Below are positions 54,677-62,530 of a stretch of DNA of 64,000 nt, piece after piece. Under the pieces are notes generated by a model. It searched no databases, was not told the DNA's origin, and worked only from the letters and a program-made list of their open reading frames with translations. The stretch comes from Frigoriglobus tundricola. GTDB taxonomy: Bacteria > Planctomycetota > Planctomycetia > Gemmatales > Gemmataceae. The translations under genes were made by a program, and so were the position numbers. The first letter of the stretch is position 1, and each line of letters starts with the position of its first letter. The stretch lies in NCBI RefSeq assembly GCF_013128195.2, contig NZ_CP053452.2:3534001-3598000 (forward strand), given 5' to 3'.

Positions 54677-55131
54677 CCGCCCCGCCTCCGCTGTTCCCGA
54701 ACGTCACTCACCCGCCGGGTTTCGTGCTGACGGTGTCTGTCGCGCTCGTCTGGGTCGTGCGAAACCGAACGCCAACGAGCTGTCCGTATGATGTGGTCAC
54801 GGCCTTGTTCCGAACGACCGCGCTCGTTCCCGAATCCTGGCTGCTCGATCTGGCCGACGCGCTGGTTGCTGAGGAACGACAAGGGGCGATCGCCGCGGCT
54901 CAGGCGAGCACGAATCTCTCAATTCTGAATGGTTACCCGATTGCGATCGATCCCGGCACGCACATCCGAGCCTGGGGCGACATCCTGACCCTGGCCCGCA
55001 CTCACACGATCGCCGTGCGGGACGCCGCGTACCTCGAACTCGCTCTCCGCTTGAAGCGCCCTCTCGCTACAACAGATGCCACTCTCCTCCGCGCCGCGTC
55101 CGCGGCCGGTGTCCCGGTCTTCACCCCCTGA
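54673..55131 (+). CDS. PIN-domain (VapC-like) toxin 2, catalytic Asp replaced
   Basis: 152 residues, full length. It contains the PIN blocks PESWLLDLADALV, VRDAAYLELALRLKRPLATT and DATLLRAASAAGVPVF, with the two late Asp residues. But the first acidic residue is missing: FVLTVSVALVW has Thr where toxin 1 and the family have Asp. RNase activity is therefore doubtful. ATGA overlap with the broken antitoxin gene. Compared with toxin 1 it keeps the region that toxin 1 lost, so the two copies decayed in different places. Confidence 0.8.
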   Translation: MTAPPPLFPNVTHPPGFVLTVSVALVWVVRNRTPTSCPYDVVTALFRTTALVPESWLLDLADALVAEERQGAIAAAQASTNLSILNGYPIAIDPGTHIRAWGDILTLARTHTIAVRDAAYLELALRLKRPLATTDATLLRAASAAGVPVFTP

Positions 55132-55148
55132 TCCCGAGAGGTGCCGCC

Positions 55149-57146
55149 ATGCTCCGCTGGTCGTTGCCACCCGCGCTCGCGCTGAGCCTCCTGCTGCTCG
55201 CGCCGCTGCCGTCGCCCGGCGCGCAGCCGCCCGCCGGTCCGCCCAAGCCGCTCGCCGGCGCGGAACTCAAGGACTACATCCGCGCGAACTACACGAAGTA
55301 CGAGTACCAGATCCCCATGCGCGACGGCGTGAAGCTGTTCACCGCCGTCTACGTGCCGAAGGACGACTCGCACACGTACCCGATGATGCTCACCCGCACC
55401 CCGTACAGCGTGGCCCCGTACGGCCCGGACAAGTACCCCGACGGCCTGCGGCCCAACGCCCTGTTCGTGAAGAGCGGCTACATCTTCGTGAACCAGGACG
55501 TGCGCGGGCGGTGGATGTCCGAGGGCGAGTACGTGAACGTGCGGCCGCACAACCCCGCGAAGAAGGACAAGGAGATCGACGAGGCGAGCGACACCTACGA
55601 CACCGTGGAGTGGCTCACCAAGAACGTGAAGGGGCACAACGGGAAGGTCGGCATCACCGGCATCTCGTACCCGGGCTTCTACACGGTCGCCGGCATGATC
55701 GACGCCCACCCGGCGGTCAAGGCCGTGTCCCCGCAGGCGCCGGTGAGCGAGTGGTTCATCGGCGACGACTTCCACCACAACGGCTGCCTGTTCCTGCCGC
55801 ACTGCTTCAACTTCATGTACGGGTTCGGCAAGAACCGCCCGGAGCCGACCAAGAAGGCCACCTTCGGCCGGTTCGACCACGACACGCCGGACGGCTACAA
55901 GTTCTTCCTCGAGATGGGGCCGCTCAAGAACGCCGACGCGAAATACTACAAGGGCGAGATCGCGTTCTGGAAGGAGGTGATGGAACACGGCACCTACGAC
56001 GACTTTTGGAAGGCCCGCAACATCCGTCAGCACGTTAAGAACATCAAGCCCGCGGTGCTCACCGTCGGCGGCTGGTTCGACGCGGAGAACCTGTTCGGTG
56101 CGCTGGAGGTCTACAAGCACGCGGAGGCGAACAACCCGCCGAAACTCTCAACAAATTCTAACGACCTAACCGTTCCACTTAACCATCTTGTCATGGGCCC
56201 GTGGGACCACGGTGGCTGGAGCCGTGGCACCGGCGACCATCTGGGCGACGTGCGGTTTAATTCCAACACATCCGAATTTTTTCGAGAGAAGATCGAGTTC
56301 CCGTTCTTCGAGTACCACCTGAAGGGCAGAATTGCCGAAGGCATCAGGACAATACCCAACTTACAACGCGATGGGAGCTTGGTTCCGCAGTTCCCGAAGG
56401 CGTGGGTGTTCGAGACCGGCACGAACGTGTGGCGCAAGCACGATGCGTGGCCGCCGAAGGAGGCAACTTCGACGGCGTTCCGGCTGTTGGGCGACGGCAA
56501 CCTCGCGGCCGATTCGCCCACGCCGTCTGAGTCGCTTTCCTTCGACGAGTACACCTCCGACCCCGCGAAGCCGGTGCCGTTCATCAACAAGACGGACATC
56601 GGCATGGTGCGCGAGTACATGACGGCCGACCAGCGGTTCGCCGCCACGCGGCCGGACGTGCTCGTGTACCAGACGCCGGAACAGAAACACGACCTCACGA
56701 TCGCGGGGCCGATCGAGGTGGAACTGTACGTCTCCACCACCGGCACCGACGCCGACTGGGTGGTAAAGGTGATCGACGTGTACCCGTCTGACTTCCCGGA
56801 CCCGGACCCGAACCCGACCGGCGTGCGGATGGGCGGCTACCAGCAGTTGATCCGCGGCGAGCCGTTCCGCGGCAAGTTCCGCAACAGCTTTTCCACGCCG
56901 GAGCCGTTCAAGCCGGGCGAGGTGACGAAGGTGAAGTTCACCATGCCGGACGTGTACCACACGCTCCGCCCCGGCCACCGCCTGATGGTGCAGGTGCAAT
57001 CGACGTGGTTCCCGCTCGTGGACCGCAACCCGCAAACGTTCTGCGACATCTACAAGGCCGACGCGAAGGACTTCCAGAAGCAGACGCACCGCGTCTACCG
57101 CGACGCGGAACACCCGTCGAAGGTCACGGTGGGTGTGATCAAGTGA
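55149..57146 (+). CDS. CocE/NonD-family alpha/beta hydrolase (X-Pro dipeptidase S15-like)
   Basis: 665 residues with a signal peptide (MLRWSLPPALALSLLLLAPL). The S15/CocE fold has IPMRDGVKLFTAVYVP, the nucleophile elbow GISYPG and DVRGRWMSEGEYV. The C-terminal jelly-roll domain contains DLTIAGPIEVELYVSTTGTD and LRPGHRLMVQVQSTWFPLVD. It cleaves esters or peptides outside the cytoplasm. Residues about 330-413 (56137-56390) use different codons, AT-richer, with extra peptide (STNSNDLTVPL; RIAEGIRTIPNLQRDGSL) around the conserved VMGPWDHGGW, as if patched from another source. Confidence 0.9.
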   Translation: MLRWSLPPALALSLLLLAPLPSPGAQPPAGPPKPLAGAELKDYIRANYTKYEYQIPMRDGVKLFTAVYVPKDDSHTYPMMLTRTPYSVAPYGPDKYPDGLRPNALFVKSGYIFVNQDVRGRWMSEGEYVNVRPHNPAKKDKEIDEASDTYDTVEWLTKNVKGHNGKVGITGISYPGFYTVAGMIDAHPAVKAVSPQAPVSEWFIGDDFHHNGCLFLPHCFNFMYGFGKNRPEPTKKATFGRFDHDTPDGYKFFLEMGPLKNADAKYYKGEIAFWKEVMEHGTYDDFWKARNIRQHVKNIKPAVLTVGGWFDAENLFGALEVYKHAEANNPPKLSTNSNDLTVPLNHLVMGPWDHGGWSRGTGDHLGDVRFNSNTSEFFREKIEFPFFEYHLKGRIAEGIRTIPNLQRDGSLVPQFPKAWVFETGTNVWRKHDAWPPKEATSTAFRLLGDGNLAADSPTPSESLSFDEYTSDPAKPVPFINKTDIGMVREYMTADQRFAATRPDVLVYQTPEQKHDLTIAGPIEVELYVSTTGTDADWVVKVIDVYPSDFPDPDPNPTGVRMGGYQQLIRGEPFRGKFRNSFSTPEPFKPGEVTKVKFTMPDVYHTLRPGHRLMVQVQSTWFPLVDRNPQTFCDIYKADAKDFQKQTHRVYRDAEHPSKVTVGVIK

Positions 57147-57156
57147 TCCGGTGCTC

Positions 57157-57211
57157 CCCTGGGACCGCGGCCGTCTCGCGGGGAGCGGCCGAGGCGGCCG
57201 CGGTCCCAGGG
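57157..57211. repeat. 17-bp-arm palindrome, GGGACCGCGG family
   Basis: Perfect arms 57157-57173 (CCCTGGGACCGCGGCCG) and 57195-57211, extended by four more pairs. The same sequence family recurs at 58187-58245 and partly at 51201-51215. It lies just after the CocE stop. Confidence 0.7.
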
Positions 57212-57363
57212 AAGTCGGCCCGAGATTCGATCACCAATCCGAGTCGTGAGGCGAAATCGCAAGCGGTACTCTTCGCACACGGTCCGGACTGTGTTAATGT
57301 TCGAAAGGCGAATATTCGCGGCGCAATGAAACTGTGCGCCGGGGCCGGCCGGAGGGACGCCTG

Positions 57364-58152
57364 ATGAAGTCGCTCACCGCCTTCGTTTCGGTCGTGCTGC
57401 TGGTCGGACCGGGTGCGACCCGAGACGATCCCGCGAAGCACGCGCTGGCCGTGGCCGACGAACTTCAGCGGTTCCAGGGCACGTGGAAACTGGATTCGTG
57501 GGACGAGGACGGTCAGGCGCTCGCCGCCGCGGAACTGAAAAAGCGCGGCGTCTTCTTCGGCGGCAACATCTTCATCTTCAGCCGCGACGGCAAGGGCTTC
57601 CAGGCCGGAACCCTCCAGATCGACCCCAGCAAGTCGCCGGCGCTCGTCAACCTCTCGGTCTACGAGGGCGAGGGGAAGGACGACGTGATGCTCGGTATCT
57701 ACGCGCTGGAGGGCGACACCCTTCGACTCTGCTTCGATCCGAAAGGACAGGCGCGCCCGCTCGGCTTCAAGTCAGAAAAGAACGCCGGCCTCACACGGAT
57801 CGCGCTGAAGAAGCCCAAGCCGCCCGCGGACGAGACCGTGAACATCGTCGGCAAGTACCGCTCCGAAGTGGTCGAGGCCGCGTTCGGGAAGGTGACCGTT
57901 ACGGAGGTGTTCGTGGAGAAACGCGGCGACGCTTACGCGGTGACGTACCGCCTCGGCGACAAGGTGCTCTTCGTCGGTACGGCCATCCGCAAGGGCGATC
58001 AGCTCTCGATGGGGTGGGTCAGCGCCGGTCAGGTCGGCGTCAGCGTGTACAAGATCGACGCCGGCCCCAAACTCGCGGGCGAGTACACGGTCCTGGGCGG
58101 CATCGGCGCGACCGCCAAGGAGGTGCTCACGCCCTGGAAGAAGGTCGATTGA
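57364..58152 (+). CDS. TIGR03067-domain secreted protein
   Basis: ATG at 57364. 262 residues with a signal peptide (MKSLTAFVSVVLLVGPGATR). The domain is at about 25-145: LQRFQGTWKLDSWDEDGQAL, GTLQIDPSKSPALVNLSVYE, LGIYALEGDTLRLCFDPKGQ, ending GLTRIALKKPK, the planctomycete TIGR03067 lipocalin-like family. A second beta domain (about 155-262; GKYRSEVVEAAFGKVTVTEV) follows. Function unknown in the family. It is bracketed by the two related palindromes, and is otherwise monocistronic. Confidence 0.85.
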   Translation: MKSLTAFVSVVLLVGPGATRDDPAKHALAVADELQRFQGTWKLDSWDEDGQALAAAELKKRGVFFGGNIFIFSRDGKGFQAGTLQIDPSKSPALVNLSVYEGEGKDDVMLGIYALEGDTLRLCFDPKGQARPLGFKSEKNAGLTRIALKKPKPPADETVNIVGKYRSEVVEAAFGKVTVTEVFVEKRGDAYAVTYRLGDKVLFVGTAIRKGDQLSMGWVSAGQVGVSVYKIDAGPKLAGEYTVLGGIGATAKEVLTPWKKVD

Positions 58153-58186
58153 AACATTGTGATGCCGGCTCGTGGGGATAGGTTTC

Positions 58187-58245
58187 TTCCCTGGGACCGC
58201 GGCCGTCTCGGCCGCTCTTCGCGAGGCGGCCCAGGTCCCAGGGAA
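58187..58245. repeat. palindrome, GGGACCGCGG family, second copy
   Basis: TTCCCTGGGACC (58187-58198) and GGTCCCAGGGAA (58234-58245) flank a GC-rich centre (GCGGCCGTCTCGGCC and partner). It is the same family as 57157-57211. Confidence 0.65.
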
Positions 58246-58369
58246 CAGCACCCACGAGATTCCATCCGAACGCCATTCCGCTTGCTCGCGCACGTCCCGT
58301 CACTTAAACTCAATTCACCTGCTCCACCCGGACGGCTCGTGCCGTCCGCCCGCCTGCCGTGAGACTCCC

Positions 58370-60586
58370 ATGCCCCGGTTCGCGTATGTGCTCGCCACGG
58401 CGGTTGCCGTCGCGGCGCCGACCGTTTCGCGTGCGGCGGACGCTCCGTCCTTCAGCACGGACGTGGTGCCGCTGCTCACCAAAGCCGGGTGCAACCAGGG
58501 CGCGTGCCACGGCAAGGGGGCCGGGCAGAACGGCTTCCGCCTGTCGCTCCGCGGGTTCGCGCCGGAGCAGGATTATCTGTGGATCACCCGCGAGTTCAGC
58601 GGCCGGCGCCTCGACCGGACCAAGCCCGAAGAGAGCCTGCTGCTCCGGAAGGCCACCGGCCAGACGCCGCACGAGGGCGGCCGGCTCTTCACGCCGACCA
58701 GCCGCGAGTACCAGCTCCTCCGCGACTGGGTCGCGGCCGGGTACCCCGGCCCCAACAAGACCGAGGCCAAGGTCAGCAAGCTCGAACTCACGCCGGCCGC
58801 GTCCGCACTGAAGCCGGGCGACGAGGTGCAACTCGTCGCGACCGCCACGTTCTCCGACGGCACGCGGCGGGACGTGACCTGGCTCACCAAGTTCGACTCG
58901 AACGACCCCGCGTACCTCGAAATCACGCCGGGCGGTAAGGCAAAGGCGCTCCGCAACGGCGCGAGCGCCGTCCGCGCGATGTACCTCACCGAGGTCGCGG
59001 TGACGGTGTTCGCGATGCCGTTCGACCGGCCCGTGGACGAGACGCGGTTCACCGCCGCGAACAACTTCGTCGACACGCACGTCTTCGCGAAGCTCAAGGA
59101 ACTCCGCATCGAGCCGTCGGACCTGTGTTCGGACGAGGAGTTCATCCGCCGCCTGTTCCTCGACGCGTGCGGCACGCTGCCCACCGCGGCCGAGGTCACC
59201 GCGTTCGCGGCCGGTACCGACGCGAAGAAGCGCGAAAAGCTGGTCGACGCGGTGCTGGCCCGGCCGGAGTTCACCGACTACTGGGCGCTCCAACTGGGCG
59301 ACCTCTTCCAGAACCGCAAGGAGCGCGACCACGACGTGCGCGGCGCAAAGGGCGTGCGGCAGTTCCACGCCTGGCTGCGGAAGCAGGTCGCGGAGAACCG
59401 GCCCTGGGACGCCGTCGCCCGCGACGTGCTCACCGCCGCCGGCGCGAGCACCGACAGTCCGGCGGTCGGGTACTACATCGTCACCGTCGGCGAACACCGG
59501 CACGGCGAAAGCTCCGAAGCCCCCGAGTCGATCGCGCAGGCGTTCCTCGGCACGCGCATCGGCTGCGCGAAGTGCCACAACCACCCGCTCGAGCGCTACA
59601 CACAGGACGATTTCTACCACTTCGCCGCGTTCTTCAGCCGGGTGAAGCTCGACCGCAAGGAAGCGAAGGCGGGGCCGACCACGCTCAGCGTGAGCCACCC
59701 GGACCAGAACCAGAACAAGAACCCCGTGGGCGTGAGCCAACCGCGCACCGGCATGTTCATGAAGCCGCAGCCGCTCGACCGGTCGAAACGGGACGTGGCG
59801 CCGGGCGACGACCCGCGGGTCGCGCTGGCGAAGTGGATCACCGACCCGGCGAACGAGTACTTCACCGGCGCGATGGTGAACCGGGTGTGGCGGCACTACA
59901 TGGGCGTCGGACTGGTCGAACCGGTGGACGACCTCCGGGCGACGAACCCGCCCACGAACCCCGCGCTGTGGAAGGCGCTCAACGCGGAGTTCACGGACAA
60001 AAAATTCGACCTGCGCGCGCTGATGCGGGTGGTGCTCACCTCGCGCGCCTACCAGCTCTCGAGTGCGACGCGGCCGGGCAACGAGACCGACACCCGGTTC
60101 TACTCGCACTACGCCGCCCGCCGGCTCCCGGCCGAGGTGCTGCTCGACGCGATCTGCGACGCGACCGGCGTGCCCGACCGCTTCGACGGCTACCCGGTCG
60201 GCGTGCGCGCGGTGCAGGTGCCCGACCCGGGCTCGGCGTCGTACTTCTTGCGGGCGTTCGGGCGCAGCGACCGGGTGACGGCGTGCGCGTGCGAGCGCAG
60301 TGGCGACGTGAGCCTGCCCAACGTGCTGCACCTGATCTGCGGCGACACGATCACCGTGAAACTTAACAGCGGGAGCGGCTGGCTCGCGAAGCGGCTCAAG
60401 GACGAGAAAGACGATTTGAAACTGCTGGACGAACTCTTCTTGCGCGCCTACGCCCGCAAGCCCGGTGCGGGGGAGCGGGCGCGGGTGGCGGAACTGCTGA
60501 GGGACAAGGACGCGCCCCGCGACGAACTCTTCCGCGACCTGTTCTGGGCGCTCCTGAACAGCAAGGAGTTCCTATTCAACCGGTGA
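58370..60586 (+). CDS. DUF1549/DUF1553 (PSCyt2/PSD1) planctomycete cytochrome-type protein
   Basis: ATG at 58370 begins a signal peptide (MPRFAYVLATAVAVAAPTVS, then RAAD); the frame is open to 58172 but not signal-like. 738 residues. The opening contains the planctomycete CNQGACHGKGAG heme-like motif. A Big2/Ig-like domain (about 135-215) and DUF1549 follow, with a CxxCH (CAKCHNHP) in IGCAKCHNHPLERYTQDDFY. DUF1553 closes it (WITDPANEYFTGAMVNRVWR, RVVLTSRAYQLSS, LNSKEFLFNR). In planctomycetes these act in the periplasm, often beside DUF1501 partner proteins; none is in the window. Confidence 0.94.
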   Translation: MPRFAYVLATAVAVAAPTVSRAADAPSFSTDVVPLLTKAGCNQGACHGKGAGQNGFRLSLRGFAPEQDYLWITREFSGRRLDRTKPEESLLLRKATGQTPHEGGRLFTPTSREYQLLRDWVAAGYPGPNKTEAKVSKLELTPAASALKPGDEVQLVATATFSDGTRRDVTWLTKFDSNDPAYLEITPGGKAKALRNGASAVRAMYLTEVAVTVFAMPFDRPVDETRFTAANNFVDTHVFAKLKELRIEPSDLCSDEEFIRRLFLDACGTLPTAAEVTAFAAGTDAKKREKLVDAVLARPEFTDYWALQLGDLFQNRKERDHDVRGAKGVRQFHAWLRKQVAENRPWDAVARDVLTAAGASTDSPAVGYYIVTVGEHRHGESSEAPESIAQAFLGTRIGCAKCHNHPLERYTQDDFYHFAAFFSRVKLDRKEAKAGPTTLSVSHPDQNQNKNPVGVSQPRTGMFMKPQPLDRSKRDVAPGDDPRVALAKWITDPANEYFTGAMVNRVWRHYMGVGLVEPVDDLRATNPPTNPALWKALNAEFTDKKFDLRALMRVVLTSRAYQLSSATRPGNETDTRFYSHYAARRLPAEVLLDAICDATGVPDRFDGYPVGVRAVQVPDPGSASYFLRAFGRSDRVTACACERSGDVSLPNVLHLICGDTITVKLNSGSGWLAKRLKDEKDDLKLLDELFLRAYARKPGAGERARVAELLRDKDAPRDELFRDLFWALLNSKEFLFNR

Positions 60587-61084
60587 CGCGCGTGCCCTGG
60601 CGGAGCGCGCCAGGCCAACCGGTGCGATTTCGCGATTCTGCCCGGCGCCGGGACTTCCGCGGGGGGCACGGCGACGAATCTGAACGTGAGGAGTCGTTGT
60701 ACGGGGTGATCAAAAAATTCTTCCCCCCGCAGGTTGCGGTCGCGGTGTTGTGCGGGTAGCATCCCCCAAACGGTCGGTCGGAATCAGGTCCGCTCAACCG
60801 CCTCCGCCGGGAAGCTTGCCCATGGAAATTCTCCTTGCTGTTCTGTGCCCTTTGGCCATTTTTCTCACTTTCTTTCTCGTCATTGTGGCGGGAGCTTGGA
60901 AGGTGTTCGTGAAGGCCGGACAACCGGGTTGGGCCTCCATCGTTCCGGTTTACAACCAGTACGTGTTCGTCGTTGAGATCGCGAAAAAAGATATGGTGAT
61001 GTTCATCGCGACGCTGTTCATTCCGTTCGTGGGTATCATCCCCTGTATGGACGTGGCAGAAAAGTTCGGCAAGTCAAAAGCTTA

Positions 61085-62249
61085 TTACCTCGGCAAGGAA
61101 GTTGCTCAAGGTGTAACATAAAAGGGGCCTCGTAGTGGCCCCGATCGGTCTCACCATCGTCCGCTGAGCGGCTGCGTCATGGCGATCACATTGCCGGATT
61201 CTCGTGGGCTGTCCGACGAAGTCCTGCAGGCGTTGCGCCTGCGCGCGTTGCACGGGATCGAGTCCGGGTTCTCGCAAGCCGATGTGGCCCGGTTGCTGGG
61301 TGTCGCGGGTGAAACCGTGTCGCGCTGGTGGACGGCCTACACGGCGGGTGGGCTGCAGGCCCTGCCCCAGGAGCGCACCGGGCGACCGGTGGGAACCGGG
61401 CGCACCCTCTCCGACGAGCAAGGGGCCCACCTGCAACTACTGCTCGACACCAAGAGCCCGTCGGATCTGGGGATCGCCGCGCCCGTGTGGAACCGTCGCG
61501 CGGTTCGCGACCTGATCCTCAACGAGTACGGGCTCCGGGTGCCGATTCGCACCGTGGGGGAATACTTGCGGCGCTGGGGCTATACGGCCAAGAAGCCGTC
61601 CCGCCACGCCCGCAAGCAAGATCCCGACGAGGTGCGTGAGTGGCTCGAGCAGACGTATCCGGCCATTGAAAAGCTGGCTCGGGCGGAACGGGCCACCATG
61701 TTCTGGTGCGATGAGACCGGGACGGCCGCCGACGCGTATCCCGGTTACGGGTACGCCCGCGAGGGCCAACGGGCGACGATCGAGGTTCCCGATCCGCACA
61801 TCCGGATGAACATGGTCTCCGGGATCAGTAACACGGGCGATGTGCGGTTCCTGACGTATTCCGGCACGATGACGGCCGAGCGGTTCATCACGTTCCTGAA
61901 GCAGTTGCTGACGACCGTGCCGGGTACGATCTTCGTGATCGTGGACAACTTGCCCGCCCACGCCAAGGATGCGGTCGTCGCTTGGGTCCAACAGCATGAG
62001 GATCGGCTCGCCGTGTTTTATCTGCCCCGGTACAGTCCCGAATTGAACCCCGACGAGTATCTCAACAACGACCTGAAGGGGCAGGTGCATGACGCCGGCT
62101 TGCCCGACACGAGCAAAACCCTGCGCTCGCGAATCCAACGCTTCATGCACAAGCTCCTGATGCTACCCAAACATGTGATGAGCTACTTCCTCCATCCAAA
62201 AGTAAACTATTGCGCATCAGGTTAATGATAAAATTATTTGCCGGGGTAA
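61085..62249 (+). mobile_element. IS630-type element with TA target duplication
   Basis: 1165 bp. Left end TTACCTCGGCAAG and right end (complement) TTACCCCGGCAAA are imperfect inverted repeats. TA flanks each side (61083-61084 and 62250-62251). Not the same lineage as the 35545-38259 element, whose ends differ. Confidence 0.9.
61179..62225 (+). CDS. IS630-type transposase, intact
   Basis: 348 residues. The N-terminal helix-turn-helix (SGFSQADVARLLGVAGETVS) is followed by the DDE domain with FWCDETGTAADAYPG, IFVIVDNLPAHAKDAV and YSPELNPDEYLNNDLK. Complete, so the element may be active. No passenger gene. Confidence 0.93.
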   Translation: MAITLPDSRGLSDEVLQALRLRALHGIESGFSQADVARLLGVAGETVSRWWTAYTAGGLQALPQERTGRPVGTGRTLSDEQGAHLQLLLDTKSPSDLGIAAPVWNRRAVRDLILNEYGLRVPIRTVGEYLRRWGYTAKKPSRHARKQDPDEVREWLEQTYPAIEKLARAERATMFWCDETGTAADAYPGYGYAREGQRATIEVPDPHIRMNMVSGISNTGDVRFLTYSGTMTAERFITFLKQLLTTVPGTIFVIVDNLPAHAKDAVVAWVQQHEDRLAVFYLPRYSPELNPDEYLNNDLKGQVHDAGLPDTSKTLRSRIQRFMHKLLMLPKHVMSYFLHPKVNYCASG

Positions 62250-62430
62250 TATGGTCTGGGGCTGGCCTTCCTGCCGTTCATCTTCTTTCCGATGCTCGGC
62301 TTCGGCGACGCGAGATACCAGGACAGGCTGGGCCTCGATTTCGATGACGAGGAGGAAGAGGAAGTACGCCCACGCAAGAAGAAGCGGCGCGTGGATGACG
62401 ATGAAGAGTAAGCCCGGGTTCGAGACGCTA

Positions 62431-62468
62431 ACGGGCGAGCGGTCGCAATAAGCCGACCGCTCGCCCGT
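62431..62468 (+). terminator. hairpin terminator of the split membrane gene
   Basis: ACGGGCGAGCGGTCG (62431-62445) pairs with CGACCGCTCGCCCGT (62454-62468), followed by CTCTTTT. Convergent with the S46 peptidase gene, so it may serve both. Confidence 0.75.
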
Positions 62469-62530
62469 CTCTTTTCATCCGCGGCGGTTCGCCTGGTACG
62501 TGGGCCCGGTTGCTGCGTCTGCTCAGATCG

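Larger units (their letters stand above)
60822..62411 (+). pseudogene. DUF5684-like membrane protein split by an IS630-type element
   Basis: N-terminal part 60822-61084: MEILLAVLCPLAIFLTFFLV and a second helix, with GWASIVPVYNQYVFVVEIA, typical of DUF5684 small membrane proteins. C-terminal part 62252-62411: GLGLAFLPFIFFPMLGFGDA, then a tail of acidic and Lys/Arg residues (DDEEEEEVRPRKKKRRVDDD). Removing the element and one TA restores GKSKAY-GLGLAFLPFIFF in frame. The split copy still has an open frame into the element (to 61121), which would give a shortened protein. Confidence 0.9.
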
